From Antedon mediterranea (lineage: Eukaryota; Echinodermata; Crinoidea; Comatulida; Antedonidae), in the NCBI RefSeq assembly GCF_964355755.1, contig NC_092671.1, positions 19,432,001 to 19,496,000 of the forward strand: a DNA stretch of 64,000 nt. Reading direction: 5' to 3'. Shown one piece after another: positions 55,933-64,000 of this stretch. The notes below the pieces were generated by a model. That model was given only the letters and a program-made list of their open reading frames with translations. It ran no database searches and was not told the DNA's origin. Each line of letters begins with the position of its first letter. Position 1 is the first letter of the stretch. Made by a program: the position numbers and the translations under genes.

Positions 55933-58900
55933 GTAAGTTTCCACAAATAAACCAGAATCTTATTAAATATATTATTAATATTAGACATAACGATGTGAAA
56001 TAGCCTAAATTAAGCGTTCCTTAGTTTACAGTTTGTTTTTCCATGTTTTACAATAAGCTATGGAAATACACTATCAATTCAAAATCAGGTACTTGGATCT
56101 AGTTTCCTTTAAGGAACACTTTGGGGTTCCGGGGCACAAATATTGTCACCTGACAATAATGTAAGTATGCAATAAATGTAAAGCATAACAGACTGAACGA
56201 TAAATATGAAGGATCATATCAAATAAGTTTTGACATGACGATGCTCCCCTCAAACGCCATGTGCCGGGGACAGGCACTGCGGGTATATCTAGAAACTGTA
56301 GACTGAATACCGTACGTGTTCTATATATAGTATGCCTACTCTGACGTGACACCAGTAACTCTAACTATTGTAAAATTGTAGTTCTAGGCCTAACGTCAAA
56401 GATGATAACTGTTGTGAAACTTGATCATTTAGGAGGGTTATTCTGATTCTTAGCAAGCATTGCCTAGTAAAATCACATGACTAAGTCATGTGACGGGCCA
56501 AATATGACCCCATGGGCCTTAATAGGTAAGTAAAGTTCGACCACGTGGTGAACAGTGGGATGATCTTCAATGATTCTAATTAGTGACCTTATTGCTAAAG
56601 ACTAACATTTCACTTGTTATTCTCAACTGTGCAGCTTATTACAGGCCTACACAGAAGTTAACCTGGGTTCTGACTGTTGACCTATGATTAATGCAAATGA
56701 ATAATCCAATGACTGTACAAATCAAAGCAATATCATTTGGGTGGACGTTTCTCTAATTTAAGAAAATCTTGAATTAAGAATTTGATAACAAACATTTTTG
56801 GGTTTGAATTTAATAATTAACCTTTTAGGTTCCTCCATCCAACAAATCTCCCCCCACCCACCTCAAATTGAATAATAATATGGTCATTTACTATTATAAT
56901 AAAACGTTTTCGCGTGAAAAATCCAGGCACGAAGCCACATAGACATTAACAGTAAACTTGGCGTATTTGACTAGTTTAGTCACATTAATGCTGTGATTAT
57001 GGCGCTTCGTGTGCAGGCAAGCATGGAGCGATCTGTGCTTGCCTCACGTCTGCTCACAAACCAGCTGTAGCGAATTCGTAATACTAAACGAGTCATCAAT
57101 ATAACAAAATAAGTCTACCCTGGCACCGAATATGAATACAAACAAGTTAAATTGTATTTGTATCATATAGTTCAGTAGAAAACCTAGTAAGGGGATACAT
57201 TCGAGACCAACAAAACAAAGTGTCCTCTTAGTATCTTAGTGCCAATTAGGCCTAAAACATAATTATATTGTCCAGCATTTCCATGGAAAATTTCCCCTCA
57301 AAATGTGTGTCTCCTGTATTAGGGGTGTCCCAAAAAGGAATTCTACTGAATATTTTGACATTCCCAAAATGGGGATTGTAGCGCTGCTGTAGCCTTAGCA
57401 TTTGATTATCCTCAGTTTAAGAATTTAAAGAGCTCATTATTTTTTACTGTCCCTTTCTTCCCCTTCGTTGTATAGATTAATTATACAATTATTAAGAGGT
57501 CACAATCCTGAATACTCTGTATTTTCGGCGCCGGCTTTCCAATTGTTTCCGTTTGATCACGTTATTAATAGCTTTATACGGGTAATGTAATTGCATAAAA
57601 CTATATTATCCCGAAGCAGACTATTGCCGATAAGAAGACAATAGTTGAAATGTTCTTGTTTAAATGTTATATCTGGAGGCTGTATGATTCATGTAGACCA
57701 TGTATCCGCGATGCACCATCTCATCCCTGTAAATGCAGCTAGTGTCCCAGACGATAAGTGGCTGACTAAAACAAGGAAATGAATGACGAGCAGAATATAT
57801 CCTGCCAGCTCTTAACTCGGGTTTAGTCAATGATTTGTAATTTAAATTACAATTTCAAGAACTTTTTTCAACCTGTCAAACTAGGGAAACGTTTTAAAAT
57901 CTGAGGTAGATTTTGGTTAATGTCATTTGTTTTTACCGTGTTCAATTTGGGGATATTTTAAAGAATTATGCCTAAAAAGAAATAATAGGCCTATGCCTAA
58001 GATTGTGAACGTATACTATTATAGCAGTGAAATAGTGTAGGTATGACTATAATTTGTATGTGTTTAAATTTTAAATGTAAATATGTATAATTATGTTTGT
58101 ATGATGTAGTATGTTTAAGCGGATATTATCCCTTGATGGCATTTGCAGCAATAAAGAAATTGAATTGAATTGAATTGAATCACAAAATATCAAGGTTGCA
58201 CAATATTTGTAATTAAATGACTTATTAACCCAATGACAAGAATATCGTCAAAGTTCTAAATATTTAAAGGGTACCTCCGGCAACAATTTCTATTACGTAT
58301 TATAAAATTTAGACTAAACCTTTGCAGCAACTCTATTTTTTCGATGAGCTAATTATCAATGTTGTTTCAAATGTTTATTTATTTGAATAGAACTCGAAGC
58401 CACTCTTTAACATTGTTTAATCAACAATTTGATTCAATACGTTTGCGTAAGGTTAAGATATAAGTGTTAGTATTTTAGGTTATTATATTTAAGCACTCAG
58501 GGTGTGAACATAGACCAATGCATAGCTGAGAAGAATATTGGTTGGTATCGAGAATAACAAGTCATGCATTGTTAAAATGATATTACTTCAGGCCCTTCAT
58601 GTCCCATGATATTTCAGAATAAGTTTTCTTTATTCAATTAAATTTTTATTCCCAACTGTATATTTATTTCTTACTTAGAAAAGTGTTATTTTACGTGTGT
58701 TTGAGATTCTAATTAGATACATATCCACATAAATATTGTTAATAATTGGATGTTCTACTTTTGGGACAAGTTATGAGCCTTTAGCTTTTGTTATCAGTAT
58801 CAACATTTACAGACGCTAATACGCTTTATACGTCACAAATCAAATGTTAAATTATTTCATTTTTAAAATGACCTTTTCAAGAAAATTATCTGATATGTAT

Positions 58901-58950
58901 CACAATGTTTTACAATCAAATTCAGGTAAAGTTGTTTGAAATTAGTCATT
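55933..58950. other. AT-rich stretch, no exon recognised
   Basis: Possibly intron 1 of the 55.8 kb gene. Contains a short (GAATT) run near 58160 and otherwise nothing I can assign. Confidence 0.4.
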
Positions 58951-58969
58951 ATTTATGAACTGATAATTG

Positions 58970-59480
58970 TCATATTAATAATACAAAACTACATGCGTCA
59001 TCACTTTTACATATCGTCATCATCGTGTCATCGACACATTCAGTATGAACAAAATAATCATTATCAACACAAGTGCCATCATAATCATTTCCATCATTAT
59101 CAACACAAATTATCATCATAATCATTACCATAATTATCAACACAATTGCCATCATAATCATCATCACCATTAACGACACAACCACCTTCATTATAAGCAA
59201 CATTACCATCAACAACAACATCAGCATTTGCAGTTAATAATCATCAATCGTCATAAGGAATAATTAGTATAATTATATCATTACATAATTATCATCATTA
59301 AAAATAGTCTTCAAAGAAACAATCGTCGTCATAGCAACATTATTATAAGCATTTCATCCTCCTCAATCCACATGTATATCATCATAAACATCATCATTTA
59401 GAGCAACAAGATATCATCACAGTTATACCGTAGAATAATCACCAATCATTATGATAAAAGTCATCAACTTCACCATCAAC
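58970..59480. repeat. Degenerate (ATC)n/(CAA)n trinucleotide-rich DNA
   Basis: Dense CATCATNATC, TATCAACACAA and CAACAACAACA words. A hydrophobic minus-strand frame here (Met/Leu/Val-rich) is an artefact of the repeat. Confidence 0.8.
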
Positions 59481-62400
59481 ATTATAAAATTAAAGACTTT
59501 TTATGTTATTTATTAATATCATTGATCAATTTACACCTGTTTTTATTAAAGAGAAGCTTTGTTACGTTTATACCGTTTCCGTTTCTAATGAAATGTTGTT
59601 GCTGTTACCAGTTTATTCGCAAACTAGCTTTGTGTGTAATAAACAATAGATCTGATGGTAATTTTGAATATAGCCCGGCTTATATATCACAGTTTACTTG
59701 ATCCGCCTTACTTCATTTTAATTTTTATAATTAGACAGGTGTATTTTTAGTTCTTCGCGTAGTAGCCAGATATCTAGTATCAGATGTACTGCGAGATGAT
59801 ACTGTCAGTTTTATTTATGAGCTTCATTTGTGTTGTTAAAAACTAGATTTAATGTTGTCTAACAAGCTTTTTCTTAATTCCCTAGGAAATTTTAAAATGA
59901 TAAGCGATCAACAACAAGTTTATGAAACATATCTACAATTTTATCCTCATTCCATTTCCATCATGGACATATTTATGTTTGTTTTATTAATCCAACACGG
60001 GACTTAAAAGCTAAAGTTGTCATCCATGAATTATTACTTAATATCATCATTGCCGACAACAGATTGTTTTGTTCATGTACAGCAGCCAGGGTACTAAAGA
60101 AATAGTTTGAACAAAATAAATCTAAAATAATTTTTTTCTAATTTTTTATATTTTTTTGATAAAGTAAAATTAAAGAGATTATTTTGAAAAACAAAATATG
60201 AAAGCATACAGAAAATGATATGATGTGTATTAATGTGCGTATTACGCCGCAGATCTCCAATAAGAAGACATTCTTTTTCAAATAATAATTAACAATGCAA
60301 CAGTTTTAAGTATAATGCAAGAAATAAAATTAGAACTCATTACTAGTTTGTAAAGACCTAATCTAGCAAAGTTGACGAACAGTTTATTACGGTATATAAT
60401 TTACAGAATCGTAAATCCATATGGACATAAGCAGAATGTATTTTATTCTAAAGTGTCCATCAACTGCAAACTATGATATCTTTCTGTATCATCTAAAAAG
60501 TTAATCCTCACATGAATCAAATTCTTCGAACTGTTGACACCAGAACAAATACACATTATTCTTGAAATACTATCAGTCGTAAGATTAGTGCAGTAAATTG
60601 AACAACTTGTAACGGTGTCAATCAGAGTTTATTATAATGTTACGATTTGTGATGATCTTGAAATTGTGAAGAAATCTTGCGGATGATATTTTAGATGCTG
60701 TTTAAAATCAGTGTATTATTTTAACTAACTTGTTTAGTATGTTCAAGTTTCTGATCAAGATGTACCACAATAATGATGCTCTTTCAATGTTTTTTTTTTA
60801 AATTTGTATTTAATTTTTGTTCATGTCTGTAGACACGTCACATTGCCAAGGATAATAGTAAATTATGTCCTATCAGAACGCAGGGGTTATTTTGTGAACC
60901 AGTTTACCGGGGTACCCTATATAATTAGTCTCGAACTTGGTTCTTTAAAATGTAAACTGTTACACTAGGCCTACGGTTTAGTCCTTATTCGAGAAAAATT
61001 GTTCCACCACCAAAACTAAGATCTAGTAAGCCTCGAACCCACGTCAATTGTTGGCTATATTTGGGTATGGTAAACTTAACTGCCTAATCGCTCGGTCATT
61101 TGACTCGCGTCCAAATAAAACGGTTCAATTCCGAATGCATTTGTGTGGGAAGAGGTAAAATTCCAGAGCGTGACAGCGGTCCATTTCTCTAAACCTATAG
61201 GAAAACATATACAAAAAAACAAACATATATTTCGGAATTTCATCGAGAGACTAAATGTTCACCACCATAAATATATAATGATAATCGAGTATTTTTTATT
61301 TCCACACGTTTTCAAATGTTCCAATACAATATTACGACATAATAGTGGAAAAGGGTATCCCATGCAAAGTTAGGCTTTACACGCGAGAACCTAGTCAGAC
61401 AAAACAAAGTAGCCTAAACATGAGTATTTAAATGCATTTGTTGGCCTCCTTTGCCTGGTTTGAAAGACTGAACTATTTTCAATCTGTTAGATTGGAATTA
61501 AATTCCCAATTCTAGAGCTTATTTTTTATTAAGTTGGTTTGGTAATATGTGTACTTAAATTAATATGATACCGGATTGAATTGCAATTTAATTAGATCGG
61601 TTTACGAAGAATACGGTAATGTGAAGTGAACGAGTTGAATGTGCGCAACGCTTCACAGGGTTCAGAAGAATATAGGCGCACATTTTGTTTCTTTTTAGTT
61701 ATCGTAGTTTGATTGAATCATTTTATTTGAAATAGGTGAATATTACATTTTTTAAGATCAAATCCCATGTTTATCATGGTTAGACAAATTATTAGGGATC
61801 TGAGTCCCAGGAGCAATCTGTGGATGTACGGTAATCGTGGGGTCCATTGGGAGTTAATGTATCCATGGCAACAGCCGCTCCCATTAGACACGTTCTTCTT
61901 GTTATAGTTGGTAGAGCATTTTGAACAAGTGCTTTTGTAGTTTCCTGTATATTTATTGTTCCATTTTACAGCTGTTTCCTATATTACTTATAATATCATA
62001 ACTCACAATATCATAAAACTCAATCCAGACAATTTACCTTCTATTGCAGCACATGATGCCCAAGGGAGTTTGTTTATTTGTACAATGATTATTAGCTATT
62101 ATTAACTTACGTCATCTTTGATCTAAAGGCTAAAGTTGCCGTTACTTTATTTTGTAACACGAAATACGAAATGTAATTCTTATTTTAACAGAGCATTATT
62201 CTGATAATATTATGTATCAACTCCTATAAAAGTATATGGGACATTCCAGCTAGAATTTGTATAGTCTTATAATTTTAATTTTCCTTTGTAGGATTATTTC
62301 AAGTAGACATTGCATTTTACATTACATTTTAAATGTTGGTGCGTTTATGCCTCTTATGAACAAGACCATTTATTATGGAAGTTAACTATTTCAAATTGTA

Positions 62401-64000
62401 TGACAGTGCGAACCACAATTAGGTGTCCTCCAAAAACATGAACAATGAAGATTAATAACAAAACATGCCATTTCGCTGTTTTAATAAAAGTCAATCACTT
62501 CCATAGACAAAAACATGTTTTCAATTATAAAAAGACAACATAAATGGTTAATCTTTTGCTTAAATTACAGGGGTTTTTTTCTTCAGGTAAATAAATGTTT
62601 AAAAAAAATTAAAATCGCATATTCAACAAAAACATTTAGGCCTAAACAACTTTATTTTTTCAGGTGCACAATATATCTTAAATGATAATAATTTTTAGTT
62701 AATTAGTGCATTATGCAATTTTTTATTTAGTTAATAATGAACCATAGACCTAATATAGTAAAAACATAGGAACAAACCGTAGAAATTGACACTTACATTT
62801 ATTAAACTGATATAGGCCTATAATAATAATATCTGAACATTCGGAGTGTTTAGTGTAGAGTTGCTGGCTGATATATAACCATATATGTCAAAATTAATTT
62901 ATTGTTTTAATTTTGAATTTGAGTCGTTGTTGACTGAACGGGAATGAATGTTACTTTGTCTATGTTAACTATACCAAAGACGTTCAACGTTCCGACAATA
63001 ATGTAAAGGCGACATAGGCCTATATAAACGGTACATCGATCAATCATAAGTTATTTTATGGTAAAACGCTTGGCTATAAAGAATCATAATGCTTAACCAT
63101 GATAAGCAGTAACGACATTCACCATTATAAGTTGACGACATCAGCAATAATTACCTACTCAGCAGCAACAGTAAATAGTTCAATACAGTAATAAATGCTA
63201 TTTTAACTGGGGTTTAATGCGCTTGGTTCATTATCTATCGTATCGAACATAGTGCTTTTAGTTGATCAACGATAATATTTTAGACTAATTATTGACTAGG
63301 CATAATGTATAAATGAGAATTGGTGGGAACCAAAGTCGGTCTATTACTTGCATCGTCGGTTGAGAAGGCAACAACCGACCCTAATAAAATGTAGGCTATA
63401 CACATGATGTGTTATTTACGATACAAAGCTTTATTCAGCAGGCAACGCATAATGATATTTAATTTAATATTTACTAATTGTATTAGTTCAAATGTTTAAA
63501 ATCAGTAGGCCTACAGTAACTAAGATATAGACACTTTGAATTGCAATTTACAATTATATTATACGGCTGTCCCGTAGGTAACAGTATACAATCACTGCGA
63601 AAAGACTGTTATTGTCTACAGAAGAAAATCCCTATTTTTACCTCCGAATGCAAAGTGTTGAAAATAGAGAATTCGAAGAGCGCGGCGCGGTTGAGAACCC
63701 ATCAGATATTCTATGAATTGCATGCACATTTTAGGGATCAAGCGCGTAACGGGGTTCTGAATCATTACCCGAGAGACATTTTTTCTAGCATAAGTAAATT
63801 CAGAATTCTAAACTAGACAGGTGAAGTCATCATAAGTCTATCGATTTATTTAATTCAGTGACAGTGAATGTTTTAACGCTTCATCTTCTTCCCATAATAT
63901 TGCTGTCTAAGGAGCCTAAGGAGCATCTTGGTTGAAAGTTCAGTTTGTTGGCCTAAAAAAATTAGTGCGGTACATTATTACTCAATCATTCAAATTATAA
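59481..64000. other. AT-rich stretch, no exon recognised
   Basis: No supported gene or RNA. Contains a consensus X-box GTATCCATGGCAAC (61859-61872) and the second copy of a dispersed repeat (62421-62600, related to 41457-41640). The open frame at 63541-63816 lacks recognisable motifs. Confidence 0.4.

Noticed and set aside
58970-59227. Hydrophobic Met/Leu/Val-rich minus-strand frame resembling a membrane protein
   Set aside because: Created by degenerate trinucleotide repeats; no acceptable exon borders or homology.
63541-63816. 91-codon plus-strand frame at the right edge
   Set aside because: No motif, no splice partner for the 55.8 kb exon (wrong phase and no EMI-like cysteines), and ordinary length by chance in such DNA.

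Overview
This is a 64 kb piece of animal nuclear DNA. It is AT-rich, intron-rich and crowded with repeats, and every gene has GT..AG introns. Four conserved genes can be assembled exon by exon: SMAD4, CHTOP, VPS72 (YL1) and MNS1. The host is probably a marine invertebrate deuterostome, perhaps an echinoderm. That is inference, from the bilaterian gene set, the cilium gene MNS1, the Penelope-like, RTE-like and Harbinger-like fragments, and clusters of the short palindromic word AGGCCT.

Layout. (1) 1-24.3 kb, minus strand: SMAD4, from the start codon to the first part of the MH2 domain; the remaining MH2 exons lie beyond the left edge. Its introns hold two intact, nearly identical intronless genes for a 172-residue protein with a textbook BH3 motif, at least four decayed relatives, a Ty3/gypsy-type pol relic, a 2.6 kb nested palindrome and several short inverted-repeat elements. 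(2) 24.3-28.2 kb: gene-poor, with a GAGCCGCCG-ended element. (3) 28.3-30.9 kb, minus strand: complete CHTOP in four coding exons. (4) 31-41.7 kb: repeats, including AGGCCT-rich DNA, Penelope-like RT, two non-LTR retrotransposon tails, a tRNA-Val-like sequence and a broken Harbinger-like reading frame. (5) 41.8-47.0 kb, plus strand: complete VPS72 in six coding exons. A 26-bp minisatellite lies in intron 1. Intron 2 holds an array that repeats the end of exon 2 together with its splice donor. (6) 48.3-54.5 kb, minus strand, tail to tail with VPS72: complete MNS1 in eight coding exons, predicted 495 residues. (7) 54.5-64 kb: a head-to-head partner exon at 55.8 kb (signal peptide and a possible EMI-domain start, plus strand), then AT-rich DNA with no exon I can recognise.

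Most notable: SMAD4 has two tandem copies of the mini-exon that encodes its nuclear export signal. They are separated by only 41 nt, which predicts mutually exclusive splicing. Other highlights are the BH3-only gene cluster inside SMAD4, the donor-site array in VPS72, and an inverted-repeat element whose end forms most of the splice donor of SMAD4 coding exon 1.

The genes share no operon-like logic. SMAD4 is the common mediator of TGF-beta/BMP signalling, the nested genes are predicted apoptosis triggers, CHTOP acts in mRNA export and chromatin, VPS72 deposits H2A.Z, and MNS1 is an axonemal protein.
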